Shown here: positions 14,054 through 20,786 of the stretch, one piece after another | Position numbering within the stretch: the first letter of the stretch is position 1 | How the letters are laid out: each line of letters starts with the position of its first letter | From: JBBQKF01 sp038326615 | GTDB taxonomy: Bacteria > Bacillota > Clostridia > Saccharofermentanales > UBA5734 | Length of the DNA stretch: 23,383 nt | Reading direction: 5' to 3' | NCBI GenBank assembly: GCA_038326615.1 | Contig: JBBQKF010000049.1 | Location: 1-23,383, forward strand | Notes under the pieces: generated by a model | Seen by the model: the letters and a program-made list of their open reading frames with translations, nothing else | Told to the model about the DNA's origin: nothing | Database searches by the model: none | Made by a program: the position numbers and the translations under genes

Positions 14054-15220
14054 ATGAAAATTAACAAATCAGACAATGATATAATTACCTTAAGAAATAA
14101 AATTAATGAACTGGACCGTAAAAGTCTTGAGATTATTAAAGAGCGTTTAGAAGTATCAAATATGGTAGGTCTTTCAAAACTTAAAACAAAATCTCCAGTT
14201 ACTGATTTTGCCAGAGAAAAGATTGTTATTAGTGAAGCGCAAAAGCAATTCGATCCTTCAATGAACCACCGAATAGAATCTATTATGAGCACTATCATGC
14301 GCATTTCACGGGAGCGTCAGTACGAAATTCTTTACGAGAATGAAACTAATTGGCAAATTGGACAAAAACTAAAAAGTGCACTAAAAGAAATTGAATCGCC
14401 ATCAAAAATTGCATGTCAGGGAACTAAAGGTTCATATTCACATCTTGTCGCTTCGAGGATATACCCTGATGCAATACTTTTCCCAACACAAACTTTTCAT
14501 GAAGCATTCAGCAGTGTTTGTGATGGTCTGTGTGATATGGCAATGGTACCATTAGAAAACACAACAGCCGGTACCGTAAATGACGTTGTTGATCTTTTAA
14601 CTGAAAACGATTTGTCTATAATAAAATCATTTTCTGTTCCTATTTCCCATAAATTACTTATGCTACCGAATTCCGACCTTTCATTGATAAAAACAGTTAT
14701 TTCGCATCCTCAGGCATTAGCGCAGTGCTCGAAATTTATCCAGAAAATGGGATGGAATCAGGAAAGCGCCGAAAATACTGCATTTGCTGCAATGGAAGTT
14801 ATAGGACGCAATGATACTTCTGCATGCGCGATAGGCTCACGTGAAGCAGCACTTCATAATAACTTGAAAATTGACAACTCACAGATTTGCGACTCGATAC
14901 ATAATCAAACAAGATTTGTTGCAGTTAGTAAATCATTTATTATAGAACCTTGTGCAGACAAGATTAGCCTTGAGTTTAGCCTTCCACATCAAAGCGGGTC
15001 ACTTGCTTCAGTATTGTGTTTATTAGCTGAAAGAGGCTTGAACCTCACAAAAATACAATCAAGACCAGTTCCTGATAAACCATGGGAGTATAGCTTCTGG
15101 GTGGATATAACCGCGAATCCCGAAAATAAAGAAGTTGAACTTGCATTATACCAACTATCTGCAGAACTTCCATTTATTAAACTTATTGGATGGTATAGTG
15201 AAGAAATTGTTGAAACATAA
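14054..15220 (+). CDS. pheA: Chorismate mutase-prephenate dehydratase (P-protein)
   Basis: A 388-aa bifunctional enzyme taking chorismate through prephenate to phenylpyruvate, the phenylalanine branch. Residues ~8-95 are an AroQ-class chorismate mutase helix bundle (LRNKINELDRKSLEIIKERL, then the KLKTKSPVTDFAREK region). Residues ~115-290 are the dehydratase, with QGTKGSYSH, VPLENTTAGTVNDVVDLL and the catalytic NQTRF motif. Residues ~300-380 form an ACT regulatory domain (GSLASVLCLLAERGLNLTKI followed by QSRPVPDKPWEYSFWVD), where family members bind Phe for feedback inhibition; GAL and ESRP are replaced here by the close variants GSL and QSRP. It is the last aromatic gene in the run; no tyrA or trp genes are in the window. 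Confidence 0.95.
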   Translation: MKINKSDNDIITLRNKINELDRKSLEIIKERLEVSNMVGLSKLKTKSPVTDFAREKIVISEAQKQFDPSMNHRIESIMSTIMRISRERQYEILYENETNWQIGQKLKSALKEIESPSKIACQGTKGSYSHLVASRIYPDAILFPTQTFHEAFSSVCDGLCDMAMVPLENTTAGTVNDVVDLLTENDLSIIKSFSVPISHKLLMLPNSDLSLIKTVISHPQALAQCSKFIQKMGWNQESAENTAFAAMEVIGRNDTSACAIGSREAALHNNLKIDNSQICDSIHNQTRFVAVSKSFIIEPCADKISLEFSLPHQSGSLASVLCLLAERGLNLTKIQSRPVPDKPWEYSFWVDITANPENKEVELALYQLSAELPFIKLIGWYSEEIVET

Positions 15221-15244
15221 TCAAATTGAGGAGGAAAATAGTTT

Positions 15245-15718
15245 TTGTCATCTAAACACAAAGTTTTAATCTCTATGAAATGGGGCGATTTTGTACTAAT
15301 CGGAATCGTGCTTGTAATGTGCTTGTCTTTATGGGCAAAACTTGCAGCAGGGCTTTTACAGACCGGAAAAGAAGCATCTATTGTTGTACTGGGAGAAGTT
15401 ATAATGAAAGTTGATCTGATATCACAAAAAAATACTTTTACATTAACAGATTTCAAAAATAAAGTTGAAGCATATTCAGAAGATATATCGGTTAACAATA
15501 CTAGAGTTTTGCATATTGTTTCTCAGGGAATTCATTTCGATCTTGAGTTCGCAAATGGGAAGGTTCGTTTCGAAAAAAGTGACTGTCCTGATAAAATATG
15601 CGTACACACAGGCTTTATTTCTAAACCTGGACAAATAACAGCATGTATTCCAGCCCAGGTTCTTGTTAAAATTATTGGAGAATCGCAAAATGGCGAAATT
15701 GATGTTATAATCAAATAG
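15245..15718 (+). CDS. NusG domain II-containing membrane-anchored protein (EetA-like)
   Basis: A 157-aa protein. Residues ~14-37 form a single membrane helix after a basic start. The C-terminal part is the NusG_II extracytoplasmic domain, recognised by KVRFEKSDCPDKICVHTGFI and the following CIPAQVLVKI segment; several cysteines are conserved in the family. Family knowledge: these proteins sit next to Gx-type membrane transporters, and in Listeria-like flavin electron-transfer loci the pair is named EetA/EetB. Exactly that arrangement occurs here, followed by an ApbE protein. TTG 15245 is supported by GAGGAGG (15229-15235). It lies 24 bases after pheA, so read-through from the aro operon is possible. 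The biochemical role is not established. Confidence 0.83.
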   Translation: MSSKHKVLISMKWGDFVLIGIVLVMCLSLWAKLAAGLLQTGKEASIVVLGEVIMKVDLISQKNTFTLTDFKNKVEAYSEDISVNNTRVLHIVSQGIHFDLEFANGKVRFEKSDCPDKICVHTGFISKPGQITACIPAQVLVKIIGESQNGEIDVIIK

Positions 15719-15761
15719 CAAAATTGTAAATTTTGCTAAGATGGCATAAATAATTCAAAAA

Positions 15762-15777
15762 GGGAGGTGTAAAAATA
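15762..15777 (+). promoter_or_regulatory. Ribosome site that points to an AUA start codon
   Basis: GGGAGGTG (15762-15769) is followed after five bases by ATA (15775-15777), in frame with the Gx transporter gene. No ATG, GTG or TTG exists in this frame between the upstream stop (15751) and ATG 15820. That ATG has no ribosome site and lies inside the first membrane helix. Confidence 0.6.
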
Positions 15778-16326
15778 GGAAAACATAAATCAATATCAAG
15801 ACGAATTGCATTTTGCGCAATGTTTACAGCACTTGCGCTTGTTTTGTCGATAGTAGAAAATTATTTCCCAATTGGACTTATTATTCCTGTACCAGGAATT
15901 AAACTCGGCCTTGCAAATATTGTTACTGTTTTTGCAATAGTAACGCTAAGTCCAATTGATACATTGATAATAATTCTGATACGTTGCTTTGTCATGGGAT
16001 TATTTACTGGGCCCGTCTCTTTTTTGTTCTCGATAACTGGAGCAATTCTTGCATTCGTGGTAATGATTTTTCTAAGTAAGGGGTTAGGCAAAGTTTTTTC
16101 TGTTATCGGAATAAGTATGGGCGGAGCTGTTTCCCATAATATTGGGCAAATTTTAGCAGCGGTTTTTGTAATGAAAGATGCAGGAATAATTTTTTCGTAT
16201 CTCCCACTACTTATGCTTGTAGCACTTTTTACAGGCGCTTTAACTGGTATTGCGGCGATTCCTGTAATAAATAATTTGAATAGAAAATCAATAAAATTAA
16301 AAATACCAGATAGGAAGGATGATTAA
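15775..16326 (+). CDS. Gx transporter family / heptaprenyl diphosphate synthase component I-like (EetB-like)
   Basis: An integral membrane protein with about five to six helices and the family segments VPGIKLGLANIVTVFAI and GGAVSHNIGQILAA. Despite the old name heptaprenyl diphosphate synthase component I, the family looks like a small S-component-style transporter. With the proposed AUA start at 15775 it is 183 aa and begins IGKHKSISRRIAFCAMFTAL, giving a basic N terminus before helix 1 as in relatives. The first ATG (15820) would leave 168 aa and cut into that helix. It lies 56 bases after the NusG_II gene and before apbE, consistent with a three-gene functional unit. The substrate is unknown; a quinone/prenyl or flavin-related role is inferred from neighbours. 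Confidence 0.82.
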   Translation: MGKHKSISRRIAFCAMFTALALVLSIVENYFPIGLIIPVPGIKLGLANIVTVFAIVTLSPIDTLIIILIRCFVMGLFTGPVSFLFSITGAILAFVVMIFLSKGLGKVFSVIGISMGGAVSHNIGQILAAVFVMKDAGIIFSYLPLLMLVALFTGALTGIAAIPVINNLNRKSIKLKIPDRKDD

Positions 16327-16374
16327 GTCATGAATTTGTATAATGAATTAGTCATATGAATAGGAATGAAAATG

Positions 16375-16494
16375 AACAATAACAATATTAATAGCAATAG
16401 CAATAGCAATAGCAATAGCAATATTAATAGCAATATTAGTAGTAAAATTAATAGCAATAGCAATAGTAATAGCAATAGTAATAGTAATAGTAGT
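16375..16494. repeat. Hexanucleotide AATAGC/AATAGT array before apbE
   Basis: About 120 bp dominated by AATAGC and AATAGT units, with interspersed ATT, AAA and AGT codons; in the apbE frame it encodes an almost pure Asn/Ser tract. It is open upstream to ATG 16366 and ATG 16372, the latter six bases after AGGA. The 6-bp period preserves frame on slippage. Confidence 0.93.
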
Positions 16495-16542
16495 TTTTTA
16501 AATAAGATTTATACTAACAATATTGAAATTCGAGGAATGAGA

Positions 16543-17640
16543 ATGCCCAAAGCTAAAAGTTTCAAAACTTTATTAATTTTAGTTATTTCATTTGCAATTC
16601 TAATGCTATCAGTAAGCTGTAAAAAACCAAGTTATAATAAATACTCATATGAAACCACGAAAGCTTTTGATACAGTTATATCTTTCGTAGGATATGAAAC
16701 ATCAAAGGCGCAATTTGATAAATACACAAAGCAAGGCGAGACAAGGCTTTTACAAATGGACAAGCTTTTTGATATATATCATAGCTACACTGGAATTGTT
16801 AATCTCAAAACTATCAATGAACAAGCTATTATAGCACCGGTAAAGGTATCTGTTGAAATTATCGAACTGCTGAAGCTTTCTAAGAAATATGAACTTATTA
16901 CTAATCATAAAGTTAATATCGCTATGGGTGCAGTGCTAAAACTTTGGCATGATTCGCGAGAAGCAGGATTAAAAGATCCACAAAAAGCAGCAGTCCCTGA
17001 TCAAGCGAAACTTACAGAGGCTGCACTACATTGCGACATCAATAAGCTTATAATTGATGAAAAAACCATGACAGTTTTTCTTGCAGACCCATTGATGTCA
17101 CTTGATGTCGGCGCAGTTGCAAAAGGTTATGCTACTGAAGTTGTTGGAGATGAACTCGAAAAGGCAGGCTTAAAGTCATGCATAATATCCGCAGGGGGAA
17201 GCAACGTAAAACTAATAGGAGCTCCTCTTGATGGCAAACGCAAAAATTGGGGTGTAGGAATCCAAAACCCTGATGCCGATACATTAAAAGATACCCAGCA
17301 ACTAATCGACACCGCATTTCTAAACAACACTTCTTTTGTAACCAGCGGTGACTATCAAAGATATTATTTTGTTGGAGAAAAAAGATATTCTCACATTATT
17401 GACCCTGTGACGCTTTTCCCAGCAGATAACTTTCGTGCTGTTTCGGTATTATATAAAGACAGTGCAGTTGCAGATTTGTTTTCAACAGCTCTTTTTATTA
17501 TGACGTATGAAGAGGGATTGGCATTTGCAAAGAAAACAAAAGGGCTTGAAGCTGTGTGGATTTTCCCAGATGACCATCTAGAAGCTACAGCGGGATTAAA
17601 AGCTTCGCTTAAAGTGCTTGGTAATGCAACAGGCGATTAG
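16543..17640 (+). CDS. apbE: ApbE-family FAD:protein FMN transferase lipoprotein
   Basis: An extracytoplasmic enzyme that attaches FMN from FAD covalently to Thr/Ser of partner proteins. From ATG 16543 the protein (365 aa) begins with a textbook lipoprotein leader (MPKAKSF, hydrophobic run, LSVSC, Cys26). GAGGA (16532-16536) is six bases upstream. Family motifs are ETTKAFDTVISF, NLKTIN, LDVGAVAKGYATE, the Mg/FAD region SAGGSNVKLIG, FVTSGDYQRYY, HIIDPVTLFPA, and DLFSTALF at the end. The frame is open to ATG 16366, which would prepend ~59 residues including an Asn/Ser repeat and bury the signal peptide; I consider that start less likely. No FMN-binding-domain substrate protein is encoded in the window. 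Confidence 0.91.
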   Translation: MPKAKSFKTLLILVISFAILMLSVSCKKPSYNKYSYETTKAFDTVISFVGYETSKAQFDKYTKQGETRLLQMDKLFDIYHSYTGIVNLKTINEQAIIAPVKVSVEIIELLKLSKKYELITNHKVNIAMGAVLKLWHDSREAGLKDPQKAAVPDQAKLTEAALHCDINKLIIDEKTMTVFLADPLMSLDVGAVAKGYATEVVGDELEKAGLKSCIISAGGSNVKLIGAPLDGKRKNWGVGIQNPDADTLKDTQQLIDTAFLNNTSFVTSGDYQRYYFVGEKRYSHIIDPVTLFPADNFRAVSVLYKDSAVADLFSTALFIMTYEEGLAFAKKTKGLEAVWIFPDDHLEATAGLKASLKVLGNATGD

Positions 17641-17692
17641 AAATATCAAGTTATAGTCAAGTTATTGTATAGCAATAAAAATTTAAAAGTTC

Positions 17693-17721
17693 TTGTCAAA
17701 ATCCCTTCTTGCATGTAAACT
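17693..17721 (+). promoter_or_regulatory. Possible promoter for the PAP2 gene
   Basis: TTGTCA (17693-17698), a 17-bp spacer and TAAACT (17716-17721) with TG directly before the -10. It sits 25 bases before the PAP2 start. A weak AT-rich stem-loop (TTATTG/CAATAA, 17662-17678) lies upstream and might end the apbE transcript. Confidence 0.38.
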
Positions 17722-17746
17722 TATCAATAGATTGTGAGGTACCGGA

Positions 17747-18364
17747 ATGAAATTGTTTTTCCAGGACAGTAAATATTTTATACCAATAATAATTTTGTCG
17801 GTAGTTTTTGTGCTACTTGATATTTTTTATATGCGGTTAGAACGTTTTAATCTGTTGGTTCGTCACATGGTTAATAAGACTCGTCAGGTTAAGATTAAGA
17901 GATTTATGGTTTTTACACATCAATACAACGACTTCATACCAGCCTCTACACAGATTATTTTAGTTGCGATGTTACTTGGATTTTTGTGGAAGGATTGGAA
18001 AAGTGGGCTTTTCATAACGGCAGTACTAGTTATTCAGACGACTGTTGTAACGATAACGAAGAGAATAGCAGTCAGGACAAGACCCCCACATATAGCAGCT
18101 CACAAACTTATGACGTCAGGATCTTATCCGAGTGGACATGCTGCATCAACAATGGCAATGGCTTTTCTTGTTCCAACTTTCCTTATGCCATTTTTGTCTT
18201 TATGGGCGATAATTACAATTTTTGTGTATCTTTTCGTAAACGCACTTTTTACTGCTTACGGAAGGTTATATCTTGACATGCACTGGGCGACCGATATTAT
18301 TGGAGGCTGGGTGCTTTCGATGATTGCTTTTCTTTTGACAAACTATCTGATCAGATTTGGTTAG
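17747..18364 (+). CDS. PAP2-family membrane phosphatase
   Basis: A 205-aa integral membrane phosphatase of the type 2 phosphatidic acid phosphatase family. All three active-site motifs are intact: KX6RP (Lys105, Arg112-Pro113), PSGH (128-131) and RX5HX3D (in GRLYLDMHWATD). About five hydrophobic helices surround them, with the active site expected on the outer face. Relatives dephosphorylate phosphatidic acid, phosphatidylglycerophosphate or undecaprenyl pyrophosphate; the sequence does not choose between these. ATG 17747 has GAGGT (17736-17740). A terminator follows, so it is probably a single-gene unit. Confidence 0.9.
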   Translation: MKLFFQDSKYFIPIIILSVVFVLLDIFYMRLERFNLLVRHMVNKTRQVKIKRFMVFTHQYNDFIPASTQIILVAMLLGFLWKDWKSGLFITAVLVIQTTVVTITKRIAVRTRPPHIAAHKLMTSGSYPSGHAASTMAMAFLVPTFLMPFLSLWAIITIFVYLFVNALFTAYGRLYLDMHWATDIIGGWVLSMIAFLLTNYLIRFG

Positions 18365-18369
18365 ATAAG

Positions 18370-18405
18370 ACTGGTTTATGTAAATTAAACCGGTAAATTT
18401 TATTT
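18370..18405 (+). terminator. Intrinsic terminator after the PAP2 gene
   Basis: ACTGGTTTA (18370-18378) pairs with TAAACCGGT (18386-18394), a 9-bp stem with one G-U and a 7-base loop. It is followed by AAATTTTATTT, an imperfect U-rich tail. It begins six bases after the stop codon. Confidence 0.65.
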
Positions 18406-18435
18406 CATCATAGGTGTGATGATATGGAGGATAAT

Positions 18436-19635
18436 ATGCAGATTATATTACCAACTCATTTTGGAGTTGAGGCTCTTGTTAAAGATGAGCTTAGAGTTCT
18501 CGGATATGTGGATAATCAAATTGAAGCTCTCAATGGACAGGTTATATTATCCCCGAAAGAAGATGAATTTGCGTTTGCAGTTGCAAGATGCAATATTTGG
18601 CTAAGAACTGCAGAAAGAGTTCTGGTTCTTGTGGGGAAAGGGCGAGCTACATCTTTTGATGAACTGTTCGACCTTACCGGCGAATTAGCATGGGATCAAA
18701 TAATTCCAGATGGAATTGCTTTTCATGTAAACGGTTATTCCCGTAAATCCGCTCTTTTTGGAATTCCTTCATGTCAGGGAATAATAAAGAAAGCAATAGT
18801 AAATCAAATTTCGCAAAAGAAAGGATTACGTACTGGAGCCGAACTTCCGGAAGACGAACTTGCGGGCCTTATTAAAATTCAATTTTCTATAGTTGATGAT
18901 GTTGTTTCTTTTATGATTGACACTTCTGGAGATGGTCTCCACAAGCGGGGGTATCGCCCATTAGCACATATTGCTCCTATTAAAGAAACTCTTGCCGCAG
19001 CCCTTGTAATGCTTTCGCGCTGGTCGCCTTTTAGCGAAGAAGCTCTAGTTGACCCTTTCTGCGGATCTGGAACAATTCCAATTGAAGCAGCTTTGATTGC
19101 AATGAATATTGCTCCTGGAATAAACAGAAATTTTTCAGCCCAGAAATGGCCAGTTGTCGGACAGGCTGCTTTTCTTAAAGCAAGAGAAGAAGCGATGGAC
19201 TTAAGAGACTCAACACCTGTTGATTCATTGTTTATATTTGGCTCTGATATTGACGAAATTAACATCAAGTTATCCAGAGAAAATGCAATACGGGCTGACG
19301 TTGAACATCTTATATCATTTAAAAGAGGAGATGCAACTACTCTTACTGTTCCATCTATCCAGTCATGGACAAACCATGGCCAGGCGTTAATTATTGCTAA
19401 CCCTCCTTACGGCGAAAGAGTTCTTGACATTGAACAAGCAAGGGATCTTTTCAGGCGAACAGGCAGTTGTTGGCTTATAAACGGCAAAGCTCGAAAGGAA
19501 TTGAGACTTAGTATTATTGCTCCTTATGACACATTTGAATCAGATTTTGGTGGAGTTGCAGATAAACGAAGAAAACTATATAATGGTATGATTCCTTGCA
19601 ACATGTTTCATTATTTTAAACATGTCAGAGTATAA
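18436..19635 (+). CDS. THUMP-domain class I SAM-dependent RNA methyltransferase (RlmL/YpsC type)
   Basis: A 399-aa cytosolic methyltransferase of COG0116, probably modifying a guanine N2 of 23S rRNA, by analogy with RlmL. The start MQIILPTHFGVEALVKDEL matches the family's ferredoxin-like N terminus. A THUMP RNA-binding region spans ~45-155. The Rossmann catalytic domain has VDPFCGSGTIPIEAAL for SAM binding and the catalytic ANPPYGER motif. ATG 18436 is preferred because TGGAGG (18425-18430) is five bases upstream; ATG 18424 overlaps that site. Older annotations call this family N6-adenine DNA methylase, which the THUMP domain argues against. The exact target base is not evident. Confidence 0.92.
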   Translation: MQIILPTHFGVEALVKDELRVLGYVDNQIEALNGQVILSPKEDEFAFAVARCNIWLRTAERVLVLVGKGRATSFDELFDLTGELAWDQIIPDGIAFHVNGYSRKSALFGIPSCQGIIKKAIVNQISQKKGLRTGAELPEDELAGLIKIQFSIVDDVVSFMIDTSGDGLHKRGYRPLAHIAPIKETLAAALVMLSRWSPFSEEALVDPFCGSGTIPIEAALIAMNIAPGINRNFSAQKWPVVGQAAFLKAREEAMDLRDSTPVDSLFIFGSDIDEINIKLSRENAIRADVEHLISFKRGDATTLTVPSIQSWTNHGQALIIANPPYGERVLDIEQARDLFRRTGSCWLINGKARKELRLSIIAPYDTFESDFGGVADKRRKLYNGMIPCNMFHYFKHVRV

Positions 19636-19671
19636 ATTAGAAAACATATGATTGAAAGGTGGATTTATTGA

Positions 19672-20412
19672 ATGAAAGCGTTAATTTTAGCAGCAGGATA
19701 TGCAACAAGATTATACCCTTTGACACGAAATACCCCTAAAGCACTTTTGCCTGTCCATGGGAAAGCAATAATCGATTATATTACAGATGAGGTCGAAACA
19801 ATAGATATAATAAATGAAATAATAGTTATAAGTAATGCGAGATTTTACGACAATTTTGTTGAGTGGGCAGCCGAAAGACAACATCAACTAAGCAAGAAAA
19901 TAACTGTTTTAAATGATGGAACAATTGAAGACGGTAACAAACTTGGTGCAATTGGTGATATGTGGTTTACTATTGATAGGCTAAAAATTGATGAAGATAT
20001 AGTTGTAATTGCTGGTGACAACCTTTTTACATATAAACTTAAAGATTCCTTTGATGAGTTTATGAAATCAGGGAAAGACATGATTTTGGCAAAACAAATA
20101 CCAATTATATCTGAATTGCAGAGGATGGCAGTTGGAATACTCGATGTGAATAATATAATTGTTGACATGGAAGAAAAACCCAAAAATCCTAAGTCCGAGA
20201 TAGCTTTTTTTGCAACTTATTATTACAAAAGAGATACTTTGCCAATGATAAAGACATATCTCGATGAAGGCAACACGCCTGACGCACCTGGTTTTTTCCC
20301 TGCATGGCTATTTCACAAAAAACCACTACTTGCCTATTTGTTCAAAGGTGAATGCTATGACATAGGAACCCCCGAATCTTACGATGAAGTGCAGAAAATG
20401 TCCTTCCACTAA
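19672..20412 (+). CDS. Sugar/choline nucleotidyltransferase
   Basis: A 246-aa nucleotidyltransferase of the RmlA/GalU/LicC GT-A-like fold, joining an NTP to a phosphorylated sugar or alcohol. The signature is LAAGYATRLYPLTRNTPKAL, with the conserved Arg and the substrate Lys. GDNLF supplies the metal-binding Asp; MEEKPKNP and a C-terminal ECYDIGTPESYDEV complete the domain. It lacks the long C-terminal extension of glucose-1-phosphate thymidylyltransferases and has no left-handed beta-helix. The alanine in GYATRL departs from the common GxGTRL. AAAGGTGG (19655-19662) serves ATG 19672. Product identity (dTDP-, UDP-, CDP-linked) is undetermined; the O-antigen-ligase-like gene 1.7 kb downstream fits a surface glycan role. 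Confidence 0.87.
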   Translation: MKALILAAGYATRLYPLTRNTPKALLPVHGKAIIDYITDEVETIDIINEIIVISNARFYDNFVEWAAERQHQLSKKITVLNDGTIEDGNKLGAIGDMWFTIDRLKIDEDIVVIAGDNLFTYKLKDSFDEFMKSGKDMILAKQIPIISELQRMAVGILDVNNIIVDMEEKPKNPKSEIAFFATYYYKRDTLPMIKTYLDEGNTPDAPGFFPAWLFHKKPLLAYLFKGECYDIGTPESYDEVQKMSFH

Positions 20413-20434
20413 AGACATATTCAAAGTGAATTAT

Positions 20435-20464
20435 TTGATTTATATGCTGGAGTTCTGTTATAAT
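20435..20464 (+). promoter_or_regulatory. Extended -10 sigma-A promoter reading into the proA gap
   Basis: TTGATT (20435-20440), an 18-bp spacer and TATAAT (20459-20464) preceded by TGT, i.e. TGTTATAAT. It would give a leader of about 315 nt before proA that runs through the DnaA-box cluster. No T-box signature, riboswitch core or leader peptide for proline was recognised. A 26-codon ORF from ATG 20463 shares its first bases with the segment at 8618 but has no ribosome site. Confidence 0.68.
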
Positions 20465-20583
20465 GCGGACTGAAAGATCCTTGCGAAATTATGTTTGTTT
20501 TTGTCGAATTTTGTATAAAATTGCACACCCTATCTACGACTGACTTTGGAAATTAAAATAGCTTAAAAGTGTTGTCACATAAG

Positions 20584-20637
20584 TTATACACAAAGTTATC
20601 CACTTTATCCACAATTTTTATCCACAGGATATCCACA
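20584..20637 (+). other. Cluster of five DnaA boxes
   Basis: Five same-orientation 9-mers match TTATNCACA: TTATACACA (20584), TTATCCACT (20596, one mismatch), TTATCCACA (20605), TTATCCACA (20618) and ATATCCACA (20629, one mismatch). Starts are 9-13 bases apart, close to one helical turn. They lie in the 374-bp gap between the nucleotidyltransferase and proA. Three perfect matches in 43 bp is far above expectation. Candidate roles are a DnaA-titration/control site of the kind known in Bacillus, an origin-like element, or DnaA control of the proA transcript. Confidence 0.85.
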
Positions 20638-20712
20638 TAAAAAGCATTAAACTCTTCATTTATTAAGTAATTTTAGTTAATTGTAACAAAATCGGCATAA
20701 TGTTATAGGTAT
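20638..20712. other. AT-rich tract next to the DnaA boxes
   Basis: About 75 bp, mostly A and T, directly after the last DnaA box; for example ATTTATTAAGTAATTTTAG starts near 20660. The placement resembles the unwinding region beside DnaA boxes in origins. The rest of the gap (20713-20786) holds only the proA ribosome site and no gene. Function is inferred from position alone. Confidence 0.4.
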
Positions 20713-20786
20713 CAAGAAGATAATGGCTAAGTGAACAAACAAAAGCAAAAACATATTAGATTGACAGTTGGCTAAGCGGAGGATTT

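Noticed and set aside
20463..20543. 26-codon ORF starting MRTERS in the proA leader
   Set aside because: No ribosome site and its ATG overlaps the -10 box, so it would not lie on that transcript. The similarity to 8618 is kept only as a DNA-level observation.
20761..20766. TTGACA as a proA promoter
   Set aside because: No room for a -10 box; the proA ATG is 20 bases downstream.
20413..20786. T-box or proline riboswitch-type leader
   Set aside because: No T-box AGGGTGG-type motif, specifier stem or terminator pair was found.
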